Source: DAIPKP01 sp964539095 (GTDB lineage: Bacteria > Synergistota > Synergistia > Synergistales > Aminiphilaceae). Taken from it: DNA of 64,000 nucleotides. Under the pieces are notes generated by a model. That model was not told the origin of the DNA. It made no database searches and saw nothing but the letters and a program-made list of their open reading frames with translations. Shown here in pieces: positions 36,480 to 44,971 of the stretch; position 1 is the stretch's first letter, and the number at the start of each line of letters is the position of its first letter. Position numbers and translations under genes: made by a program. Location of the stretch: NCBI GenBank assembly GCA_964539095.1, contig CAZIFL010000015.1, forward strand, positions 1 to 64,000, in the 5' to 3' direction.

Positions 36480-36876
36480 TTTTTTACATCGGGGGAGAGG
36501 GAAATTCTCCTTTCCGAGAAGAATGGCGCCGTTCTTCCGCAGGCGTGAAAGTACCGTGGCATCTCTCGGGGGTTTGAAGTCCCTTCGCCCGAGAGTGCCG
36601 CTGGTGGGGCGTATCCCCCTCGGCATCGAAGGAGTCTTTCATGGTCATGGGAACCCCGTGAAGAGGTTCGAGAGCAATGCCTTGAGATAACAGGCTGTCT
36701 GCCCTTCGGGCTTTTTTCCGGGCGGATTCCTCGGACAGCTCTACCACCGCGTTGAGTTTTGGATTGATCTCGTGAATGCGGCGGAGGAATGCCTCCACCA
36801 CTTCGATGGAGGATACCTCTTTTTTGCGAATTGCCGCGGCGATTTCCCTTACGGACATGGCCAAGATGTTTTTCAT
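36480..36876 (-). pseudogene. Truncated and frameshifted amidase (GatA/AtzF-type signature family)
   Basis: From ATG 36876 the frame reads MSVREIAAAIRKKEVSSIEV, then LEPLHGVPMTMKDSFDAEG, the amidase N-terminus including the catalytic-lysine region GVPMTMKD. Just after DAEG the coding passes to another frame (GIRPTSGTLGRRDFKPP, then DATVLSRLRKNGAILLGKEN). It ends there, where an intact enzyme would run another 330 or so residues with the Ser-Ser-Lys triad. So it is broken twice and cannot be active. Confidence 0.75.
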
Positions 36877-36919
36877 GAAATTCCCCTCGCAACTTTGAAC
36901 CGATAGCACCGGTTTCTTT

Positions 36920-38458
36920 CTACTTCTTCGAGTAATGTATGCTTCCATCCACCATGGTGTATTGGGGCTTTACCTCCTTGAGTTTTTCCGGGGCCTCTTT
37001 AAAAATGTTACGGTCGAGAAGGACAAGATCCGCCTTGTACCCCGGTTCGATGCGCCCCAGCTCGTGCTCCTGGCCCATAAGTTTCGGAGGGTTCACCGTA
37101 AAGAGGGCCAGAGATTCCTCCAGGGTCAGTTTCTGATCCGGATGCTGCCCCCCTGCGGGGTATCCCGCATCGTCCGTGCGGTTTACCGCCCCCCAGATCC
37201 CCCGCCAGGGGTTGGGGCTTTCCACGGGGGTATCGCTGGATCCCCCCAGCAGAAGCCCCGCCTCCAGAAGATCTCTCCACCGATAGCCCCAGGGCTTGCG
37301 CTCCTCGTCGAGATGACTCTCCACCAAGGCGATATCGCTGGGAAGAAAGACCGGTTGGATATCGCAGGCTACCCCCAGCCGAACCATGCGTTCTATCTGG
37401 TCATCCCGGCAGATCTGCACGTGCACCGCCCGGTGGGGGAGGGTGCAGCCTCCGGGAGATGCCTCCAGGGCGTTCAAAAACTGATCCAGCGTGGCATCTC
37501 CGATGGCATGAACCTGGCACTGCACGTTCCGCCGATTCGCCTCGGTGATCTGCTGCTGCACGTACTCTTCAGTATAGTTCAAAATCCCCAAGGCGTCTTC
37601 AGTACCCGCATAGGGGCGGGAGAGGGCGGCGGTGCGGCCTCCGAAGGAGCCGTCGAGAATCATCTTGTACCCCCCGTACCGCACCCAGGAGCTGCCGGAT
37701 CCTGTAACAAGGCCATCTTCCCGGAACTGATCCGTAAAGGAGACGATCCGCAGAGGAAGGGCCTTTTCTGCTTCCAATTTTTGAAAGAACTCCAGGCTTT
37801 CGGGCATCCCTAAAGAGGTAAGGCCGCAGGTATGTACCCCCGTGAGGCCGTAGGAGGAGAATTCTTCAAAAACTTCTTCAAGATATTCCCGCTCCCGCTC
37901 CTGAAAGACCGGGTTGGCGTGCATGGCCTCCAGCAGAGGGGTGCTCGCATTTTCCAGCAGTATGCCGTTTCCTTCGGGAGAAAGCCCCCCCCGGCGCAGC
38001 CCCTGGCTATTCGCCACGTGTACGTGTACGCATACCCGGCGAAGGAGAATGGGGTTGGGGAGGTTCAGAGCGTCGAGATCCTCTTTATTGGGAAGTCGGT
38101 TATCCTTCCAGGGGGTGTTATCGAAACGCACCCCGTAGATCCACTCCTCGGGGGCCAGCTTTTTGGCGTACTCCCGGATCTTCTCCAGCATCTCCTGGCG
38201 AGATGCGACATCATCCAGCGGAAGGGCGGATTTCTGCCGGGCGCAGGTCATTATATGCACATGGGTATCCGTGAACCCCGGCACTACGCTCTCTCCGTGG
38301 AGTTCCAGCCGGGTAGCCCGGGAGGCTCCGGGATGAGCTGCCATCTCCTGGGGAGTGCCGAGAGCGGCAATACGATCCCCCTCCACAAGAATATCCAGTT
38401 CCTTCGGGGAACCGCTTCCAGTCCACACGCTTCCTCCGGTAATGAGAAACCACGTCAT
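36920..38458 (-). CDS. Amidohydrolase family 3 protein (YtcJ-like), copy 4
   Basis: This metal-dependent hydrolase has 512 residues from the ATG at 38458 (AAGGAG, 9 bp spacing). Motifs are FTDTHVHIMTCARQ, VQCQVHAIGDATLDQ, HRAVHVQICRDDQ and GGSSDTPVESPNPWRG. It is very close in layout to copy 1 (both have EQWIYGV or EEWIYGV, and RRVCVHVHVANSQ-like stretches). The broken amidase lies directly downstream, so a two-enzyme operon for amide hydrolysis may have decayed. The substrate is unknown. Confidence 0.88.
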   Translation of the reverse strand: MTWFLITGGSVWTGSGSPKELDILVEGDRIAALGTPQEMAAHPGASRATRLELHGESVVPGFTDTHVHIMTCARQKSALPLDDVASRQEMLEKIREYAKKLAPEEWIYGVRFDNTPWKDNRLPNKEDLDALNLPNPILLRRVCVHVHVANSQGLRRGGLSPEGNGILLENASTPLLEAMHANPVFQEREREYLEEVFEEFSSYGLTGVHTCGLTSLGMPESLEFFQKLEAEKALPLRIVSFTDQFREDGLVTGSGSSWVRYGGYKMILDGSFGGRTAALSRPYAGTEDALGILNYTEEYVQQQITEANRRNVQCQVHAIGDATLDQFLNALEASPGGCTLPHRAVHVQICRDDQIERMVRLGVACDIQPVFLPSDIALVESHLDEERKPWGYRWRDLLEAGLLLGGSSDTPVESPNPWRGIWGAVNRTDDAGYPAGGQHPDQKLTLEESLALFTVNPPKLMGQEHELGRIEPGYKADLVLLDRNIFKEAPEKLKEVKPQYTMVDGSIHYSKK

Positions 38459-38639
38459 AGATATGCGCTCCTTTCGCAGGTTCTTCTCCGGAGCAGAGGG
38501 TGACAGAGAGGGGAGCTTCGGAGAAAGATGCTTACACAGTATACATTTCAGCATCTCCCATGGTAGCGCAAAAAAGCAAAAGAATCTACATGGAAAAAGG
38601 AATTCCCAAAACCAAGAAATCCTGTTTACATGAAAAAGT

Positions 38640-38668
38640 TTGACCATCCCTCTTCGTGTATGTATATT
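38640..38668 (+). promoter_or_regulatory. Predicted sigma-70 promoter of the DedA-PAP2 gene
   Basis: TTGACC (38640-38645), a 17-bp spacer and TATATT (38663-38668) lie 57 bp upstream of the first start codon. Confidence 0.5.
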
Positions 38669-38724
38669 CGAAACCCTATGTGCCATAATGGTTCTTCCCT
38701 CCCCTTGGGGAGTGTGAAAGTAGA

Positions 38725-40827
38725 ATGAGCAACACGATCCCTTCACGAGGTGTTCCGATGACAACACATGCGGATATAGTGCTCACCTTTATTGCCCAGC
38801 ATGCCCTGCTGGCGTATGTGGTGATTTTCATGATCTCCCTGTCGGAATCCCTGGCTATAGTTGGGCTGCTGGTTCCGGGGACGGTGATCATGTTTGGTGT
38901 CGGCACGGTGGTGGCTACGGGAAAATTGAGCCTGCTTCCCGTCCTTGTGATGGCCATGACAGGTGCGATTATCGGGGACGGTATCAGCTACTGGCTGGGG
39001 CATCATTACAGAGACAGGCTGATGGATGTCTGGCCCTTTTCCCGCTATCCCGGAATACTGAAAAAGGGGGAGGCGTTTTTTCTTCGGCAGGGGGGCAAAA
39101 GCGTTCTGCTTGGCCGTTTCGTGGGGCCGGTCCGCCCGGTAATACCCGTGGTGGCGGGCATGCTGGGTATGTGCCCCCTGCGTTTCAGCGTGGTCAACAT
39201 TCTTTCCGCCATCGGCTGGGCCTTGGCGTATATCCTCCCTGGGGTCTTTTTTGGAACCTCCCTGGGGGTGATCAGGATGGTCAGCACAAGACTGGCGATC
39301 CTTGCTCTCATTATGGTGGCCAGCATCTGCGGCCTCATATGGCTATCCCGCAAGATGCTCTCTCTGTTCGAGCGTAAAGGACCGCTATGGTTGGCCATGT
39401 TGCAGCGGTGGGCAACTACGGAACTTCCAGATCCAGGGAGAGTGCCGGGGTTTTGTAAACGCATTTTTGCGAGCCTGATTTGCGGCAAACATGGAGGAGA
39501 GCTGCTGTTTGCCTTTTTGGCACTGCTGCTTTTTGCCGCCACATGGGGCTTGTTAGGTCTATTGCAGGAAGTATTGGCAAAAGATCCGTTAATTGCTGCC
39601 AACCAGGGGGTATACCACTTTCTTCAATCCCTTCGAACCGTGTGGTCGGATAGTATCTTTGTGGTGATCAGCGAACTGGGAGATCCTTTTGTTAACATCA
39701 CCCTATTTTGTACGGTGCTGTTCATTCTGCTTGTTAAAGGATGCCACCGTGCGGCCATGTTCTGGGTTTTGGCGGTACTCGGAGGACTGCTGGCGGTTCA
39801 ATTGTTCACAGGGGCCACTTCTTTGCCCTCTCCCGCGACTGTTTATGGTGAGGCCTCGGCCCATGGCTTTTCCCGGGGCCATACCATCATGGGGGTGGTG
39901 CTTTATGGTTTTCTCGCCATCCTGATAGCTAGAGAGGTTGCTACGGTGTGGCGGTGGGGATTGGTTTCCGGGGTGGTGCTCATTACCTTTATCATGGGAT
40001 TTTCCCGGCTCTATCTGGGTACACACTGGCTTTCCGATGTTTTGGGGGGGTATTGCATCGGTGCGAGCTGGGTGGCTATTGTGAGGATTGCCTACCTTAA
40101 AAAGGCGGATAAAGCCGTTCCCAAGCGTCTGTTGAGTGGAACCGTTCTGGGCATCCTTCTCCTTGCGGGCGGATGGCATGTGACACAACAATATGAGGAG
40201 GATGTGTCCTTGTATGCTCCCCACCATAAAATGCAGACCATGGCCTTTGCGGCATGGATGACCGAGGGGTGGCGCAATCTCCCCGCCTATCGCATCGACC
40301 TGGGAGGGGAGAGAGAACAGCCCCTCACTCTTCAGTGGGCGGGACCGACCCAGGAGCTGACGCAATATCTTTTGTCCAAAGAGTGGCAAGCATCCTCGTC
40401 ATGGGGTTTGAAAGACCTTCTAAAAATGTTTTCTTCGAGTACGCCGATCGGAGAATTGCCGGTATTGCCTCGTATGCACAAGGGCCGAATCGATGTGGTG
40501 CGTCTTGTTCTGCCCGTAGATGAAGAACATCGGTGGGTACTGAGACTTTGGCCCACAAACCTAAGGACATCGGAAAAGAGTCTTCCCATCTTTGAGGGGA
40601 CCATAGAGGTGCAAAACCGACGACAGCTTGGGGATATCATTTTTCTGGCTAAAGATTCCGGAAAGTATGACGTACCTTTGAAGGGGCTGGAGGAAGTGCT
40701 CCACGGGCGATTTGCGGTGAAGCTGGTGAACCGCCAGGGGGATGGGGTTGTTCCGGAGAAAGAGAGCCGAAAAGTAGAGTGGCATGGAGGCGTGCTGCTC
40801 ATATGCGAGAAGGAAGCCGTGCTGTAG
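38725..40827 (+). CDS. DedA-PAP2 fusion membrane protein with LssY-like C-terminus
   Basis: This 700-residue protein has three parts. Residues 1-220 are a DedA/SNARE-associated membrane domain with GRFVGPVRPVIPVVAG. Residues about 260-460 are a PAP2 lipid phosphatase with the motif parts FSRGHT and FSRLYLGTHWLSDVLGG. Residues about 480-700 are a soluble domain resembling the LssY C-terminal domain. DedA proteins handle lipid scrambling and membrane homeostasis; PAP2 removes phosphate from lipids such as undecaprenyl pyrophosphate. Both in one chain suggests coupled lipid flipping and dephosphorylation. The ATG at 38758 has a better-placed GAGG site and is an alternative start. Confidence 0.88.
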   Translation: MSNTIPSRGVPMTTHADIVLTFIAQHALLAYVVIFMISLSESLAIVGLLVPGTVIMFGVGTVVATGKLSLLPVLVMAMTGAIIGDGISYWLGHHYRDRLMDVWPFSRYPGILKKGEAFFLRQGGKSVLLGRFVGPVRPVIPVVAGMLGMCPLRFSVVNILSAIGWALAYILPGVFFGTSLGVIRMVSTRLAILALIMVASICGLIWLSRKMLSLFERKGPLWLAMLQRWATTELPDPGRVPGFCKRIFASLICGKHGGELLFAFLALLLFAATWGLLGLLQEVLAKDPLIAANQGVYHFLQSLRTVWSDSIFVVISELGDPFVNITLFCTVLFILLVKGCHRAAMFWVLAVLGGLLAVQLFTGATSLPSPATVYGEASAHGFSRGHTIMGVVLYGFLAILIAREVATVWRWGLVSGVVLITFIMGFSRLYLGTHWLSDVLGGYCIGASWVAIVRIAYLKKADKAVPKRLLSGTVLGILLLAGGWHVTQQYEEDVSLYAPHHKMQTMAFAAWMTEGWRNLPAYRIDLGGEREQPLTLQWAGPTQELTQYLLSKEWQASSSWGLKDLLKMFSSSTPIGELPVLPRMHKGRIDVVRLVLPVDEEHRWVLRLWPTNLRTSEKSLPIFEGTIEVQNRRQLGDIIFLAKDSGKYDVPLKGLEEVLHGRFAVKLVNRQGDGVVPEKESRKVEWHGGVLLICEKEAVL

Positions 40828-40845
40828 AGCGGCGGGGGCTTGGGG

Positions 40846-40881
40846 CACCTGCCGCCGGGGGAGTTCCGTAAAGAGCCCTCC
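40846..40881. repeat. 36-bp direct repeat, copy A (relic of ABC exporter 3' end)
   Basis: CACCTGCCGCCGGG-N-GAGTTCCGTAAAGAGCCCTCC matches 42023-42058 with one mismatch. On the minus strand it encodes GGLFTELPRRQV, like the exporter C-terminus GGLFTELARRQV. The two copies bracket the DUF1016 gene. Confidence 0.75.
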
Positions 40882-40954
40882 TTCTACCAGTCTGAGTGAA
40901 AAAGTTTCGGGGGCGTCATTATGGAAGGGGTAGAAAGGAAGAAGGGGGAGAGAC

Positions 40955-41989
40955 ATGAGTAATCTTCACAAAGATATTTCCGACTCGGACTATCGGCACC
41001 TTCTTGCGGAGGTGAAGGAGAGGGTTCGTTCTGCGCAGTATGCAGCACTGAAGGCGGTTAATACCGAGCTGGTGGGGCTGTACTGGGATATCGGGCGGAT
41101 GATCGTGGAGCGGCAAGCTGAAGAAGCTTGGGGGAAGGCAGTTGTCCAACAATTGGCTGGAGATTTGAGGAGGGAATTCCCTGGAGTGACTGGTTTTTCA
41201 GCGTCTAATCTTTGGCGAATGAAAGCTTTTTTCGAGACATATCAGGGGGAACAATTTCTCGCACCACTGGTGCGAGAAATTGGTTGGAGCCATAACGTGG
41301 TTATCATGGAGAAATGTTCCGATCCTTTGGAACGTGAATTCTACACACGCATGACCCGTAAGTTCGGATGGACTAAAAACGTGCTCATACACCAGATCGC
41401 CAACCAGAGCTATGAAAAATCCCTGCTGGGGCAGACCAATTTCGACCAGGCCCTAACGCCGGAGCTGCGTGCTCAGGCCAAGCTGGCGGTGAAGGATGAA
41501 TATACCTTCGACTTCCTGGAACTTGGGGAGGAGCACGGGGAGCGTGAGCTGGAACGGGCACTCATTGCGAAAATCCAGGATTTCCTGCGGGCCATGGGGG
41601 GTATGTTCGCCTTCATGGGTAGCCAGTACCGTCTGGAGGTGGAGGGAGAAGAATTCTTTATTGATCTGCTGCTCTTTCACCGGCGGTTGCGTTGTCTGGT
41701 GGCGGTGGAGTTGAAAATCGGCACATTCAAACCGGAATTTGTGGGGAAGATGCAATTTTACCTCACCGCCCTGGATCGGCAGATCCGGCAGGAAGACGAA
41801 AACCCTTCCATCGGCATTATTCTCTGCAAGGAGAAAAACCGTACCATCGTGGAATATGCTCTACAGGGAGCCACCAGGCCCATGGGGGTGGCGACCTACG
41901 AAATTACCCGAACACTCCCCAGGGAGTTACAGGGGCAACTCCCCCAGCCGGAGGAGATTGCAGCCTTGTTGGAGGGGTTTGAAGAATGA
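40955..41989 (+). CDS. DUF1016/YhcG-type PDDEXK nuclease-domain protein
   Basis: This 344-residue protein has an N-terminal DUF1016 helical domain (VNTELVGLYWDIGRMIVERQ) and SASNLWRMKAFFETY. The C-terminal PD-(D/E)XK-type nuclease core reads FFIDLLLFHRRLRCLVAVEL, then KIGTFKPEFVGKMQFYL and GIILCKEKN. Such proteins are frequent passengers near restriction systems and mobile regions; their biological role is unclear. A GGGGGAGAG site precedes the ATG. It is bracketed by 36-bp direct repeats derived from the adjacent exporter gene, a sign that it was inserted here. Confidence 0.87.
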   Translation: MSNLHKDISDSDYRHLLAEVKERVRSAQYAALKAVNTELVGLYWDIGRMIVERQAEEAWGKAVVQQLAGDLRREFPGVTGFSASNLWRMKAFFETYQGEQFLAPLVREIGWSHNVVIMEKCSDPLEREFYTRMTRKFGWTKNVLIHQIANQSYEKSLLGQTNFDQALTPELRAQAKLAVKDEYTFDFLELGEEHGERELERALIAKIQDFLRAMGGMFAFMGSQYRLEVEGEEFFIDLLLFHRRLRCLVAVELKIGTFKPEFVGKMQFYLTALDRQIRQEDENPSIGIILCKEKNRTIVEYALQGATRPMGVATYEITRTLPRELQGQLPQPEEIAALLEGFEE

Positions 41990-42016
41990 GTGTGTCTCCT
42001 CACAAATGCCCCTCGC

Positions 42017-44890
42017 CTACACCACCTGCCGCCGGGCGAGTTCCGTAAAGAGCCCTCCCTTGGCGAAAAGCTCCTGATAGCTTCCCTCTTCTACCACCTC
42101 TCCCTGCTGCATCACCAGAATGCGATCCGCTTTCATCACCGTGGAGAGGCGATGGGCTACCACGATGCGGGTGGCTTCGATGTTTTCCAGGCTCTTGCTC
42201 ACCAGCTCCTGGGTACGGTTGTCCAGAGCGCTGGTGGCCTCGTCGAAGAGGAGTACCTTGGGGTTTCCCGCCAGGGCCCGGGCGATGAGAAGCCGCTGTT
42301 TCTGCCCTCCCGAGATGGTATTGGCCCCCTCGGTGATCACTGTATGCACTCCCATGGGCATGTCCTTGAGATCCTCCCTCATCCCCGCCTTGGCAAGGGC
42401 CTCCTCCACCTGGGCCATGGAGAGCGGGCGGGAGCAGCGCACGTTAGAGGCGATATCCCCCGGTAAAAGCCCCCCTCCCTGAAGCACCACCCCGATCTGT
42501 TCCCGGAGTTTTTTCAAATCCAAATCCCCCAGATCTTTACTGTCGAAGAAGACCCCTCCGGATTCGGGGCGGTCGAAGCCGAGAAGCAGGCGGATGAGGG
42601 TGGATTTTCCCGCTCCTGAGGGGCCTACCACCGCGAGAAACTCCCCGGGTTTTGCCGAAAAGCTGAGGTTGCGCAGCACTGGGGGGCCGTCGCTTCGGTA
42701 GCGGAAGGTTACCCGGTCGAGGTCGATGCGCCCGGTGATGCTACCGGGATCGCTCTTGCGTTCTCCCGTCTCTGGTTCTGTCTCCAGAAGTGGCTGCAGG
42801 TTTTCCAGAAGGGGGAGCACGTTCAGGGCGGTGGTGGTGGAGCTTATCACCTGGAGAAAGGAGCCCTGAAGGGCGGCGAAGGCTGTCCAGAAGGCCATGA
42901 AAAGCCCTGTGTCGTAGGAGCCGTCGGAAGCGCTCCAGCGGATGAGGGCGTAGAGAATCGCCATAGAGGTTATACCCGAGAAGAAGGCCGTGGCGGTATT
43001 CAGCCCGTTTTCCAGAGCCCTGGCACGGGTGGAGGCGGTTCGCTGGCTTCCGAAGAGGTTTGCCCAGCGGGAGAAGGATCGCTCCTCTGCTCCGGCGATG
43101 CGGATCTTGGCGATTCCTGTGAGAATCTGGAAGGTAAGACTGGAGAGACGGTTCTGAAGGGTGGCCATGCGCCGCTGGTAGCGGAGCTGCAGCAGATTGA
43201 CCCCCACCATGAGAACCCCCTGAATTGCCAGGCACCCCAAGCCGGTAAGGGCAAGTTTCCAGTCGTACCAGAAAGACTGTCCCAGATAGAAGAGAACGAA
43301 GATGCTCTCTACCAGGAGCGTTTTTACCGCCATAGAGGCCACGTTCCGGAGCATATAAAGCCCCAGTGCCCGGCTGGCGAGTTCTCCCGAGGTTGTTTTG
43401 CGGAAAAAGTCCACCGGAAGCCGGAGAATACGGTCCCAGATTCCCACAGAGACTGCGTGATCCAGCACACACTCGCTGCGCAGAAAGGCCACACCCTGGG
43501 CAAAGCGTAGCAGTGCGGAGGAGACCCCGAGAGAGACGAGTATGGCGAAGAGCTGGAGCATCCGCCCCCGTTCCGCATGAGGGATAACTTCACTGAAGAT
43601 AATGCCGTTTATTTCGGGAGGAATAAGTCCCAGAAGGGCGAGAGCAATTCCTACGAGAAAGGCGAAAAAGAGATCTTTCCTCGATCCTCCCAGGCCGAAA
43701 CGCAGAAGGTCCATCCCCTTGAGAGCTTTTCCGGGGAGAGGCCTGTAGAAATGGTATGCCTCAGAATCCAGCGAAGCTGCAACGCTTGCTGTAACGGCGA
43801 CGCTCCCCTTTTCCTCCACCATGCGATATCCCCCTCGTCCTGTCGGGAGGAGAGCCAGGGGAACCCCCTCGCGGAAGGCAAGAAGAGATGCTCCGTCGGA
43901 TTGCCACCAGGGGCCCGAAAGCGTAACCTGGCGGATGCGCAGGTTTGCGCTCCTTGCGATGTCGGGAACGCTCTCCTCACGAACTCCTTCGAGTGGAGGT
44001 GAGAGATGGGTTCCCAGACTCGCCGCTATGGTGGCACAGGCAGATCGTACGGGGGTCTCCTCCTGCGATACTGCTGCTCTTCGGAACTTTCCCGCCAGCG
44101 CCGAGGCCAGAGCCTCTAATCCCGAGGCCAGGGAGCGGCTTCGGGAGCGTTGCATCTGCCGCAGATCTCCCAAATCATCTGCAGCCCGTAGCCGGGCGTT
44201 CATCGCCAGGGAGGAAAAGAGAATTTCACAGAAGCCGTCGAAGGCGGCCACAAAATCTCCCCGGAGGAGTAGCTCCTCTGTGGGGGTTGCCGAAAGAGAA
44301 CACTCCTGAAGAGGCACAATCCAGCAGCTTGAGGGGAGGGCGAAAAAGCCCGTCTCAGGAGAAAGATCTTCGGTGCCCACAAAGAGAGCCCGCCCCTCTT
44401 GGAGCCTCCCCCAGAGAAGGGTTGTGGCTCCTGCGGGCTGATCCGGTGCAAGCGCTCCTCCCCCTGGCGGAATGGTCTGCCGGATTCGGGGGAGGGGGAT
44501 AATATCCTTTACGATCCCGCGGCCCAGCCCCTCCAGAAAGGTGTCGACGAGTGCCGCAGGCTCCGAAAGCCCGACCTCCCTGGCCTCCTCCAGCAGACTC
44601 TTCCGCGATGTCCGAAGAACCCTGGTTCCGGGAATGCCGCTTGCCAGAAGCCCCATAGAAGTTCCGAAGAACCCTGTCTCCACACCGAAGAGGGCCTGAT
44701 CTCTCTGAAGGGTAAAGAGATAGTCCCGCCCTCCGGTCTGCTCGGCTCCCTTGCGGGAGGCGACGTATACGTGCACTTCACCCTCCAGAATGCACCAAAT
44801 CTCTTCCGGGTTATCCAGAAAGAAGGGCGTTTTGCCGGTGATATGGAGAATCTCTCCCTTGGAGAGAAGTCTTTCGAAAAGGGGAATCAT
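42017..44890 (-). CDS. NHLM-type peptide exporter ABC protein without peptidase (ABC2)
   Basis: This 957-residue inner-membrane ABC protein has three parts. Residues 1-120 look like a cyclic-nucleotide-binding-type fold (EEIWCILEGEVHVYV). A long linker is followed by six membrane segments (about residues 400-680). A nucleotide-binding domain has Walker A GPSGAGKSTL, signature ISGGQKQR and Walker B VLLFDEATSALD. This layout matches the second ABC protein of Nif11/nitrile-hydratase-leader microcin systems. It has no C39 domain, so leader removal falls to its neighbour. It is last in the HlyD-ABC1-ABC2 minus-strand run, 81 bp after ABC1. Confidence 0.9.
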   Translation of the reverse strand: MIPLFERLLSKGEILHITGKTPFFLDNPEEIWCILEGEVHVYVASRKGAEQTGGRDYLFTLQRDQALFGVETGFFGTSMGLLASGIPGTRVLRTSRKSLLEEAREVGLSEPAALVDTFLEGLGRGIVKDIIPLPRIRQTIPPGGGALAPDQPAGATTLLWGRLQEGRALFVGTEDLSPETGFFALPSSCWIVPLQECSLSATPTEELLLRGDFVAAFDGFCEILFSSLAMNARLRAADDLGDLRQMQRSRSRSLASGLEALASALAGKFRRAAVSQEETPVRSACATIAASLGTHLSPPLEGVREESVPDIARSANLRIRQVTLSGPWWQSDGASLLAFREGVPLALLPTGRGGYRMVEEKGSVAVTASVAASLDSEAYHFYRPLPGKALKGMDLLRFGLGGSRKDLFFAFLVGIALALLGLIPPEINGIIFSEVIPHAERGRMLQLFAILVSLGVSSALLRFAQGVAFLRSECVLDHAVSVGIWDRILRLPVDFFRKTTSGELASRALGLYMLRNVASMAVKTLLVESIFVLFYLGQSFWYDWKLALTGLGCLAIQGVLMVGVNLLQLRYQRRMATLQNRLSSLTFQILTGIAKIRIAGAEERSFSRWANLFGSQRTASTRARALENGLNTATAFFSGITSMAILYALIRWSASDGSYDTGLFMAFWTAFAALQGSFLQVISSTTTALNVLPLLENLQPLLETEPETGERKSDPGSITGRIDLDRVTFRYRSDGPPVLRNLSFSAKPGEFLAVVGPSGAGKSTLIRLLLGFDRPESGGVFFDSKDLGDLDLKKLREQIGVVLQGGGLLPGDIASNVRCSRPLSMAQVEEALAKAGMREDLKDMPMGVHTVITEGANTISGGQKQRLLIARALAGNPKVLLFDEATSALDNRTQELVSKSLENIEATRIVVAHRLSTVMKADRILVMQQGEVVEEGSYQELFAKGGLFTELARRQVV
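42023..42058. repeat. 36-bp direct repeat, copy B (within ABC2 3' end)
   Basis: This is the intact coding copy of the repeat at 40846-40881, encoding the last residues of ABC2 (GGLFTELARRQV). Confidence 0.75.
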
Positions 44891-44908
44891 GCGAGGCTCC
44901 TTTGTAGA

Positions 44909-44926
44909 GGCGATTCATGAATCGCC
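44909..44926. repeat. Perfect 18-bp palindrome between ABC1 and ABC2 genes
   Basis: GGCGATTCATGAATCGCC is self-complementary. It sits in a GTAGAGG...CCTTAC context that resembles a small dispersed repeat seen between genes in many bacteria. No second copy was found in the window. Confidence 0.6.
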
Positions 44927-44971
44927 CTTACTCCTTGAGGCACAGAGGGGACGCAGAAACCGAGGCTATCG

